Below, one piece after another: positions 51,401 to 63,400 of a DNA stretch of 64,000 bases. Source of the DNA: Hypomyces perniciosus (taxonomy: Eukaryota > Ascomycota > Sordariomycetes > Hypocreales > Hypocreaceae); assembly GCA_008477525.1 (NCBI GenBank), contig SPDT01000003.1:3472001-3536000 (forward strand). Direction: 5' to 3'. The position numbers were made by a program, and so were the translations under genes. Position 1 is the first letter of the stretch. Each line of letters begins with the position of its first letter. The notes beneath the pieces were generated by a model that saw nothing but the letters and a program-made list of their open reading frames with translations, was not told the origin of the DNA and did no database searches.

Positions 51401-54400
51401 CAATTTCACCAAGCTCAAGTCGTTGACCGCGAAGCTTCACCTGTGTGTCTTTTCTGTCCATATACTCCATCTCGCCATTTGAGTTATATCGGACGAGATC
51501 GCCAGTCAAGTAGAATCGATGAGGACCAGCCGCTTGTGTTAGGCACTCCACATGACTGACAAATGACTTCTCAGTTCGCTCCGAGTCATTGATGTAGCCA
51601 CGAGCTAGAGCGTGTCCTTGAATGATAAGTTCACCAACGCAGCCAATCGGGGTGAGAACATTGTAGTTATCAGGCTCGATAATCCAACATGCACTGTTGA
51701 AGGCTCGGCCAATGGTACGCGGCGAATCTTGGGGCGAAAAGACGTGGGTTGATGAGTAGTTGCAAGCCTCTGCAGGACCATACCCATTAATGAGTCTCAC
51801 TTGATCGCCCCATGCCTCGAGCATATCTCTGGAAGCAGGTTCACCACCCAGAATCAAGGTCTTTAGTGTGGGAACCTGATCTGGACTGAAAGTCCGAACA
51901 AATGAGGGCGTCAACATGGCTGTATTGACCTTACCAGCAGCCATAAAGCTAGGAGCCCGTTGCAGGCGCTCAGTGTCTGATGGGATACAAATGGTGGCAC
52001 CAAATGCTAGCGGCGTAAGGATTTCGCCCAAGCTGCCATCGAAAATGTAGTTGGAGAATTGGAATACTCTCGAGGAGGCATTCAAATCGAAGAATCGACC
52101 ATGACCAATTGTGCTTGTGCATAATGCCGAATGCTGCATAGCCACACCCTTCGGTTTTCCTGTAGATCCTGAAGTAAAGAGGACGTACGCTAGATCGCTA
52201 GGAGAGGACTTGTGTGCAACAGTTGCACTCTCCTCAGAAAGGCTTGCGATGAAAATAGAGGAAAGTTCTACTACTTTTTGTGCCAAGTTCTTGCAACAGT
52301 CTGCAGAAGATGGCGACACGATCACAATATTGGCGTTCACCTCTTTGACTAAGGCCTCACGTCGTTCTTGTGGATGAGATGGATCAAGTGGCATGAAAGC
52401 ACCACCTGCCTTAAGGATAGCGAGCATAGCAACAACAGCCCACATGGATTTCTCGAAGCAGAATGGAACAATGACTTCGCGATGCACACCAAGTCCACTC
52501 AAGTAGTTAGCGAGGAGTGAAGACAGGTGTTCAAGGGTCTCGTAGCTCATAGAGCCCTCGGAAGTGTAAATGGCCTCGTGGCCAGGGTTGCGAGAAACTT
52601 GTTCGGAAATAAGGTCATGGATACAAGCTTCCACAAGCTCAATGCCATTGCTGTTAAACTTGGTAGCTAGTTCGAGATCCCAGGAGCCAGAAGTACGGAT
52701 ATCGCTCAGTAATGTATCGTCTTCTGGGAGCAACTGCTGCACAACATTGTTAAACTGCTGGGATAGAGCTTGCAATTGATGTTCTTCGATAACATTAGTG
52801 TTATAAACGAACATCAAGTTGACTTTGTCCTCCATGAGGTGGCATTGCGTAACCAGAGGATAGCTAAAGTAATTATCAAGCGTATCCTCGAATGTCATAT
52901 GCTCTGGACCCACTGACGCGAGTATATCATCATCGCCACTGGTAGCTGAGTTTAGATGCTGAATAGGCTGGATGGCAAGTAAGCTGGTAAAGTCACATGC
53001 ATCCTTAGCCTGCTGGTTAATCCTTGAGATATTCTGGAGGCCGAATTGCTCATAAGCAATCATCTCAGAAGCCTGAGCCTGAGTGTCTTGTAGAAAAGCG
53101 GCAATAGACTTTTGCTTATCAAGGCGTACGCGAACTGGGACGGTAGCAATGGCAGGACCAGGCATCACCTCAAGACCTGCGACTGGTGCATTACGACCAG
53201 ATACTGTCAAGCCATAGCAGATATCATCTGAGTCGCTATATCGCGCAAGAATGATAGCCCAAGCAGCCCGGAGGATCGTCGCATTTGTTATAGAGGTGCT
53301 TGAGGATCGGCTAAATTGGATTGTCTTATGCATAATAGCGGTAGATCCAGGTGTGGAATCGCCATGGGCTGGGAAAGAAGCGGGCTTGGCCTCGTAAAGT
53401 TGCGATTGCCAGTAGTCAAGAGCAGCACTATGATCAAGGTTCATGGTGTATTTCACGAATCCTGAGTATGGCCACATTGTCGGAATCTCGGATTCCTGGT
53501 AGGCAGCACTCAAGGTACCCAGGATGAGGGGAAGACTCCAACCATCAAATACTGCGTGGTGAGCACTCCAAGCGAAGAAGTTCTCGCCAGTCTGCTCTTG
53601 GACAATGGCATATCGGCAGAGGCATGATCCGTAGGTCATCTCAAACCCGCGAGAAGCCTGTTGGTATGTCCTCAAGTCCATATTTTCAGTCCGATCCCAG
53701 GAGACATCATCTTGAGTGATGATTTGAATGCATGAACCATCAACGAGAACAAACCTGGTACGTAGATTAGAGCAGATATCCATGGTGAGTTCCCAAGCAG
53801 CCTTGAAGCGATTGATATCAATGTGAGATGGCAGTTTATAGAGATGCTTAGCAATGTAGGATCCAGGCTGTTTGACTGATAGTGCCATGAGACCCTCTTG
53901 GAGCTTGGTAGAAGGATAAGCATCTTCAATAACAAGGTTCACTGACAGGCCATACTGCTGTCGAAGACTGTCACTCGTGATGAGCTCATGGTGGTTTTGG
54001 TCTAGTAGGCTGAAAGCCTGGATTTGACCGGGCGTCGTCACTTCCAATCCAGCATCAGTGGCGTTGGCCGCCATGCTTAAGAGCCGCGGGTCTTCAAAGA
54101 TTGCATTCACAGTGAGTGTGATACCAGCGCCTCGGGCTGAGGCAACCAGACGGATGGCAGCGATAGAATCACCGCCAATCTGCAAGAAACTGTCGTCACG
54201 GCCAATTGAATCCTCAGGAACGTGAAGGATGTTGGACCAAATTTGCTGAAGGCGGCGTTCCATAGCTGTTTCAGGGGTACGCTTCTTGGTTGCAAGTAGA
54301 GAGTATTTGCCCAGTTCCTCCTGACTGAGAGCTGCTACTTGCTGACGAAGCTCCTTCCTATCAAGTTTCAGAGATATGCCGGTTGGCATATAGCCACAGG

Positions 54401-57400
54401 GAATAAAGTAAGTCGGGATCATATAGCGCGGAAGAGCGACACCCAGTTCAGCCTGTAGGATTGCAATCCGAGTCTGCAAATCATCGTCGACTGGCAGGAA
54501 GAGACTCTTGTTATTATCATAACGGATGCCTGTCGTTCGGGTCTCCTCACTAAATGAGAAGTAAGCTACAAGATTGACGCCATTGCTGTTTTCGAACACA
54601 TCAACCGCAACCTGGCGGACGCCTTCAAAAACGGTATGAATTTGATGCTCGATTTCACCAAGTTCCACACGTAAACCGCGAATTTTGACTTGGGCGTCCT
54701 TACGGCCGGAATACACGATAAACCCGTTAGCATTATAGAATGCAAGATCGCCGGTCTTGTAGAATTGGTTCCAGTGCGGTTGATCGCGGCGCGGTGCCCA
54801 TTCTGGCAGCGAGGTGATTATGGCCGCTGCTGTTTTGTCTGCATCGTGAAGATACTCCCGGAGAAGCGTTGGACCTTGGATAACAACTTCACCAAGTGTG
54901 CCCATTGGGGCAAGACGCTGAGGGTCATTAGGGTCAACAATCCAGCCGAAGCCACCGACTGGGGTACCAATAACGAGCGGTGACTCTTCAATCGATGTCC
55001 ACTCATGTACAGAGCTAAGAACGCAAGTCTCAGTAGGGCCCCAACCATTAAGTAGTCGAACCTTGCCGAACCACGTTTCAAACACATCTCGCGGCACGGC
55101 TTCACCAACGAGAAGAAGAAATTCTAGAGTAGGGACTTCTTCAGGCTTGACAGTTCGTGCCAAGGACGGAGTCATATAAGCCCCATTAACATCAGCCTCT
55201 CGAATAAAGCCGCTGAGGTCATTCATCCGTGAATATTCGGAAGGGACACAAACACAACCCCCAGAAATCAGTGTGCTGATGGTTTCACCAACAAACGCGT
55301 CGAAGACAAATGAAGAGAATTGTAGCATCCTGACATTCGGCCCAAGACCGAGTCGGTTGGAGATGGCCCGTTGGCTGGTGCATAGAGATTTGTGCTCCAT
55401 CACTAGACCCTTGGGCAAACCGGTACTGCCAGAAGTGAAGAGAACATATGCAGAATTGTGTGGACTGACGGCAATAGCAGGTCCTTGCTCACAGGCCACG
55501 CCATTCTCTTCAAGCTGCTTGTCAAGCGACTCACTGACCTCAAGTACCGAAGGAAACAAACTCGAGCACATGGCAGCGTTCGCCGTTGAGCACAGCCCAA
55601 GCTTGGCCTTTGTTTGTCGGACTATATGCTGAAGTCTCTGGATAGGATGTGATGGGTCTATGGGTGCCCAGGCAGCACCCGCCTTATTAATGGCAATTAT
55701 CGACACATGGAACCAAACTGATTTCTCAAAGCAAACATGGATAAAGTCATCTGGTTTGATGTCATATAGGCTGATAAGATGGTTAGCCAGACGATTGGCG
55801 GCGCGATCCAGCTCAGCGTAAGTGAACTTGCTATCCCATGCATGCATTGCGACGGCATCAGGAGTGCGGCGAACCTGTTCCTCAAATACGCGATGAAAGC
55901 AGTCCTCAATGAGCTCCGGTGGGTCTGAGTTGACATTGAGTGCCTGCTGGAAGTCCCAAAAACTGGCAACCGAGACGAGCTCAAGGAGCATTTCCTGTTG
56001 GGATGCCAGTTGCTGCATAACGTGGTCGAACTGGTGACATAACGCCACCATCTGTGTTTCAGCCAAGACATCTGTGTTATAGATCATTTCGAGTTTGATC
56101 TGATCATCATACAGGAAGACTTGGACAACGAGGGGGTAGCTGAAGTAGTTCTGTATAGCCGCATCCTTGTCGCCATCCAAGTTGATCATCGAGAAGACGG
56201 CATCGCCTTCACTGTCTACCTGGAACAAATGTTGCATAGGTTGAATTACAAGCAAACTGGAAAAGTCACAAGCATTCTTAGCGTCTGGACTGAGCTTGGC
56301 AATATTCTGCAAGCCGAACTGCTCAAATGCGACCATTTCTGTTGCTTGCTTCTGCACACCGTGTAGGAATTTCGAGATAGACTGCTCACGATCAATTGAC
56401 AGTCGCACGGGGAGAGTTGCCATAACCGGGCCAACCATCTCGGTCAAGCCATGAACAGAAGCTTGACGTCCGGATACGGAAGTACCGAAGCAAATGTCGT
56501 TTGTATCGCAGTAACGAGCAAGGAGGACAGCCCATGTTGCGCGGAGCACAGTTGCCTTTGTAATGGCAGGATTCGACATAACGGGAACTTCAAGGGTTTG
56601 CTCCAAGATCTTGGTGCGATTAATTCCCTGTTTCTCAATTGTTGGAGGGAATGAGGCCCGCGTCGCGCCCTGGAGTTGACTGTTCCAGTATTCATTGGCA
56701 GAATCAACATCGAGTTCAATGGCGTGCTTAACGAATCGGGCGTACGGCTCAAGCATCATTGGGATCCGTCCCTCATAGATGGTGTGAAAGAGATTTATCA
56801 TGATGCGCATAGACCAGCCATCGAAAGCGGCATGGTGAAGAGTCCATGCAAAGAACGTCTCATCGTTATCCTCAATAAGGGCGTAGCGCGAAAGCCGAGA
56901 GCCATATGACATTTCAGCGTTGTTTGCCTCTCTCAAGTACGATTTTAAGCTAACACCATCAGTGGGTTCCCATGAATAGTCATCTTTGAGGACGACCTGC
57001 ACAGTTGTGTCTCCAGCGAGAATGATTCTAGTGCGCAGGTTACTGCACATATTCACCGTCTCTTCCCAAGCAGCCTTGAACCGATCAATGTCAACCTGAC
57101 TTGAAAGCCGGTAAAGGTGCTTTGCGATGTATGAGCCAGGTTGTTTAACGGCCAAAGCCATAAGACCTTCCTGGAAGCTGGTACAAGGATAAGCGTCTTC
57201 AATTTCGAGATCCTGGGGAATGTTGAACTCGTTCCGCAGATCCTTGCTTTGAATCAGGCCTTCAAGAGAGGAATCCAGAAGGGTTAAAGGCTCAATCGGC
57301 TGTTCCATGATCTCATCTTCATCTTCTATTGTAGTGGCCTTCGCAGCAATAGCCAACAGTCGGGGGTCATCAAAAATATCCCGGACCGAGATGAGAATGT

Positions 57401-60400
57401 GTTCTTCTCTGGCGACGGCAACAAAACGAATAGCAGTGATAGAGTCACCGCCAATTTGAAGGAAACTATCGTCACGGCCAATTGACTCCGCTGGGATGTT
57501 CATGGTTTCGGCCCAGAGAAGTTGAAGGCGACTTTCCATGGGTGTCTGCGGCTGCGTCTTCTCCTCACTAATGAGAGAGTATTTAGAGAGTTCATCCTTG
57601 CTAAGCCCTGCAGTCAAAGCCTTCAGTTTCTTTCGGTCCAACTTGGTTGAAGTTACAATCGGCATATATTTGCAAGGGACAAACACAGAAGGAACCATAT
57701 ACCGAGGTAACACAACCTCCAAGCGACCAACCAGACTGAAAACCAGGTCTTGCGCGTCATGATCGAGTGGCATGAATAAATCGCTGCTGGCGACTGTGGT
57801 GTCAGTACCAGATACTTGAGTATCATCAGTGAAACAGAAGTAGGTAACCAAGCTGAGTCCTGTTTCGGTCTTAAAAACATCGACAGCAACCTGACGAGCT
57901 CCCTCGAGACTTTTATGGACGTGATGTTCAATATCGCTCAACTCCACTCGAAGACCGCGGATCTTGATCTGTGTGTCCTTACGACCAAAGTATTGAATAG
58001 TACCATCAGGGTTGTAGAGACCTAAGTCACCAGTCTTGTAGAATCGGTTCCATTGGCCTGATTCTCGTCGAGGAGCCCACGCTGGAAGCGAGATTACAGT
58101 AGCCGCTTCGGTCTTGGCTGGGTCATCCAGATATTCGCGGAACAGGTTGGGACCCTGGACGACAATCTCGCCAAGACATCCTAGAGGAGCCAGGCGTTGA
58201 GGGTCATTTGGATCAACAATCCAGCAGTAACCACCAACAGTGCGGCCGATGGTCATAGGGGATTCTTCAGCCGCCTTCCATTCATGAAAGGCTGCACCCA
58301 CACATGTCTCAGTCGGGCCCCAGGCGTTCAACAGGCGAACTTTGCCGAACCAAGTCTCCAGAACATCACGGCTTGACGCTTCACCACCAAGGATCAGAAG
58401 TTCCAGTCCAGGAACGTCTGTCGGACGCAAAGTTCGGGCCACTGTTGGGGTTAGGAGTGACGCGTTGACACCTGAGCTTTGAATAAAGTCAGCCAGTGAG
58501 TTCATCTGCTGGTCCCAAGATGGAACGCAGACACAACCACTGGAAATCAACACTGTAAATATCTCAAATACGGAAGCATCAAATACAAATGACGCAAATT
58601 GCAACATTCTGGTACTAGCTGTTAAACCGAACTTCTTGGCAGTGTCAGTTTGAGATGAGCAGAGCGAACGGTGTGGAATCACAACGCCTTTCGGTGTACC
58701 AGTGGTACCAGATGTGAAGAGAATATATGCAGCATCGCTTGGTGATGTTGTGACAGCTGGGGGTTGAATACCAGACTTCGTATTCTTTGCCAACTGAACA
58801 TCAAGCTCCGACGTTATTTCAACAACATTCGGAACTAGTCCGTATAATTTTGAACCGTTGCCTGGCGAGACCAATACCAAATTTGCGGCTGTTTGCTCAA
58901 CAACTTGCCGGTGGCGTTGGGTTGGGTGGAAGGGATCAAGAGGAGACCAGGTTGCGCCCGCTTTGTTGATCGCGATCGTTGCAATCAAATGCCATGCTGA
59001 TTTATCGAAGCATACATGCACAATATCCTTAGGCTGGACATTATAGACCTCGATAAGGTGATGGGCTAGTCGGTTCGCGGCACTGTTGAGCTGGCTGTAG
59101 GTAAACTGGCCATCCCATGCGTGGATAGCAAGCTTGTCTGGATGAGCAGCAGCCCTTTCTTCAATAATATTATGAATACATGAGTCAATGACCTCAGGTG
59201 CTTCACCATTAAACTGGGTAGACTGTTCAAGATCCCAAGTACCAGAGACAGAGATAGCACTGAGTAGCATGTCTTCTCCCTTGGCAAGTTGTGTGATAAC
59301 ATTTTCAAGGTGATGAGACAAAGCCTGGAGTTGTGCTTCAGGGAGAACCTCAGAATCGTAAACGAGAACAAGGTCGACCTTGTCTTCATACAAATATCCC
59401 TGAATAACCAAGGGATAACTGAAGTAGTTCTGAATCATATCCAACTGTCTCTCAGCTTCTGATCCAGGACTGACAAGAATGTCATCCTCGATGTCACTAA
59501 GCGAGGAAACTTGCATTGGCTGCACAGCGAGTAAGCTGGTGAAGTCACAAGCATCTCTAGCATCGGGAGAAAGTTTAGAGATGCTCTGAAGACCGAACTG
59601 CTCATACGTCACCATTTCAGCAGCTTGAGTCTGTATTCCATGTAAGAAGTCTAACACGGTTCGCTGCCGATCAAATTGGATCCGAATAGGAACGGTAGCT
59701 ACTGCGGGTCCAGCCATTTCAGTGAGCCTTTTAACTGGCGCTTGACGACCAGAGATAGTCGTTCCAAAACAAATATCGTTGCTATCGCAGTAACGCGCGA
59801 GCACGATAGCCCAGGCAGCCCTTACAAGTGTCGCCTTCGTAATGGAAGTACTCGTTGATTCTGGAAGCTCGATAGCCTTCCTCAAGATACAAGTAGTCCT
59901 CGGCTTCTCGTGGGCAGATCGTCGGCCAGCTGAAGAGTGTGGGAATGTCGCTCTTTGCACGCCATGGAGTTGACTCCTCCAGTATTCTTCAGCAGCATCG
60001 TTATCGATATCCATAGTATACTTGATGAATCGGGCATATGGCTCAGGTGCCATCACCTGCATGCCGTGATAAGCCCTCTGTAAGGTGTGCATCATAATAT
60101 TCATAGACCATCCATCGAATACAGCGTGGTGAACAGACCAAATGAAGTACCGCTCCTCATTCAGCTCAAGGAGAGCATACTGGGTAAGTGGTGATCCATA
60201 AGTCATCTCCGTAGACTGCATTGCACGTTCAGCCGATGAAAGATCATATGCTTGGACTCTCGTCCACTTTGCATCCTCTTGGATGACAATCTGGAGACAA
60301 ATGTCACCTATCTGCACAATTCTTGTCCGCAAATTGGTACACATGGAAACAGTTGCCTCCCAAGCAGCCCTGAAGCGAGCGACATCAATATGTGTAGGAA

Positions 60401-63400
60401 GCAGGTAGCTGTACTTCGCGATATACGAGCCAGGCTGCTTGATTGAGAGAGCTAACAAACCCTCCTGGAGCTTTGTACAAGGATAAGCGTCCTCAATGGC
60501 CTGTCCAGGAGCCAATGCGCACTTGCTTGCCAAGTCCCCGGAAATAGCCAGGTCGCGGAGGTGATCATCAAGCAGACTGAATGGATTCACATAATCATCT
60601 TGCTCAACAATATCGGCCTCTTCTGCCTGAGCAGCAACGGCAATAAGGCGTGGGTCGTCGAAGATGGCCTTCACTGTGATCAAAATACCTTCCTCGCGAG
60701 CTGTGTTGACAAGGTGAATGGCCATAATTGAATCACCACCCAGTGCCAGGAAGCTGTCATCACGACCAATCAAGTCCATTGGAGTATTTAAAATCTCGGC
60801 CCAGATCTTCTGGAGCCGCTGTTCCATGAGGGTTTCCGGGGCTCTCTTTTTGGAATTATGGAGAGAATACTTGGCAAGTTCCTCTTGGCTTAGAGCAGCC
60901 GTATGCTTGTGAAGTTCTTTTCTGTCCAACTTGCTCGAAATGTTAATTGGCATGTAGCGACACGGAATGAAGTAGGTCGGGATCATGTATCGAGGAAGTG
61001 TCACAGTGAGCTTGGCCAAGACAGCCGAAAGACGGCCCTGCAATTCATCGGTAATTTCAGCAAATGGACCATGCTCGTTGGCCTGGTACGCACCAGTGAC
61101 GGTCTTCTTGTCGCCATTAAAGTTGAAGTACGCAATGAGGTTTGTGCCATTATCAGTCTTGAACACGTCAACACCTATCTGGCGAACCCCATCCAAAGCG
61201 TTCTGGATGTGGTGCTCAATTTCCCCTAGCTCAACACGGAGACCACGAATCTTGATTTGGGTATCCTTTCGGCTAGAGAACTCAATGGTACCATCGGCAT
61301 TATAGAATACAAGATCTCCAGACTTGTAAAACCTGTTCCAGTGTGACAGGTTGCGCTTAGGAGCCCACTGAGGAAGAGAAGTAACCACAGTAGCCTCCGT
61401 CTTTTTCCTGTCACCCAGGTATTCTTGGAGAAGCGTTGGGCCTTGGATGACAGCCTCGCCGATAGTACCTGTTGGTGCAAGACGATGAGGATCCTCTGGA
61501 TCCACAATCCAGCAGAATCCACCGACAGGACGACCAACAGTTAAAGGGGACTCATCTGCTGATTGCCACTCATATAGAGTACTAAAGCAGCAGGTTTCAG
61601 CAGGACCCCAGCCATTGATAAGACGAACCTTCCCAAACCAAGTCTCAAAAACTTCGCGAGGGACAGCCTCGCCTGCAAGGAGTAGTAATTCAACGCTAGG
61701 AACATCTTCAGGATGGAGCGTCCGGGTAAACGAAGGGGTCAAATATAGCCAGTTGACATTCATGTCATGGATAAACTCTTTCAGGTTATTCATGCGGGTA
61801 TGCTCTGATGGAACACACACACAGGCGCCGGTGATCAGAGGACCAATAATCTCGCCAATCGACAGGTCAAAGACGAAGGAAGAAAACTGCAGCATTCGAA
61901 CATCGGGCGTAAGACCAAGTCTCTTTGCGATAGCTGTCTGGCTTGTAGAAACGGATCCATGCTCCATAACAAAGCCCTTAGGTATACCCGTAGTTCCAGA
62001 CGTGAAAAGGACATAGGCGGCATGTCGTGCTGTCAAAAAAACATTAGGTGAATGAGAGCTGGGTTCAGTGTTGACAAGCTTCTTATCCAGCTCCAATGAA
62101 ACCACAATGACGTTCTGAAGAATACTAGAACACAGGGCGATATTGGCTGGCGAGGACAGGGCCAGTTTGGCATTCGTCTGGGACACCACCTGTCGCAAAC
62201 GCTGCTCTGGATGTGACGGATCGAGTGGAACCCATGCGGCACCGGCTTTGAGGACCGCCAAGATAGCTACAAAATACCAAGCTGACTTCTCGAAGCATAC
62301 AGGGACAAGATCTCCAGGCTTGACGCCATGAGAATTAACAAGATAATGCGCCAGCCGGTTAGTGGTCTTATCAAGCTGGTCATATGTGAACTCTCGGTCC
62401 CAGCCACGAATGGCTGGTGCATTGGGTCGAAGAATAGCTTGCTGTGTCACCAAATCGTGGATGTAAGAATCAACAATTTCAGGCTCTTCAGAGTTAAATC
62501 GGAGAGCATTCTCCAAGTCCCAAGAACCAGAAAGGGAAATATCGCCAAGTGCGGTCTCGCCTTCCAGTTGCTGAGCAAGTTGCTCCGTAACATTCTCAAT
62601 ATGCTGCGATAGAGCCAGCGTCTTAGACTCAGAAAGGATGTCTGCGTCATAGAGAAGTCCCAGCTTAATGAAATCATCGTGCACCTGAGCCTGAACAACC
62701 AGCGGATAGGTGAAGTAGTTCTGCAACATACCAACCTCGCCCAGATCTTCCGGATCAGCAGATGCAAGAAGGGATTCTTTGCTCTCATCGCCGTAGGTTA
62801 TGTGTTGCATAGGCTGAATAACAAGCAAGCTAGTGAAATCGCAAGCGTCCTTAACATCAGGGCCAATCTTGGCGATATTTTGCAAGCCAAACTGTTCATA
62901 GGATACCATCTCGGAGGCCTGATCCTGCACGCTATGCAAGAAGTCTGACACTCGTTGTTGCTTATTGAGGCGCATTCGAACTGGGACAGTGGCAACTACA
63001 GGTCCAACCATCTCCGTCAGACCATTCACAGGCGCCTGTCGACCAGAGATGGTCGTGCCGAAGCACACATCATCACTATCGCAGTAGCGAGCAAGAACAA
63101 TAGCCCAAGCAGAGCGAAGGATCGTAGCCTTCGTAACGGACGACTTTTCCAACAGAGGGAGTTTAATATTTCTCTCTATCAGACGAACCGTGGTCTGCTC
63201 ACGTTGCGATAATTCCATGCTGGGCGCTGGCGGGAACGTTGCCTTCTGTGCATCGCGAAGCTGGTTCCGCCAATACTCAATGGCGTCAGTGTCCTCGGCC
63301 TCCATCGTGTACTTGATGAATCTATTATATGGTTCTGGATAAGCAACCTCGTGACCATAGTACGCAGAGTGCAACATATCGAACATGAGACGAGAGCTCC

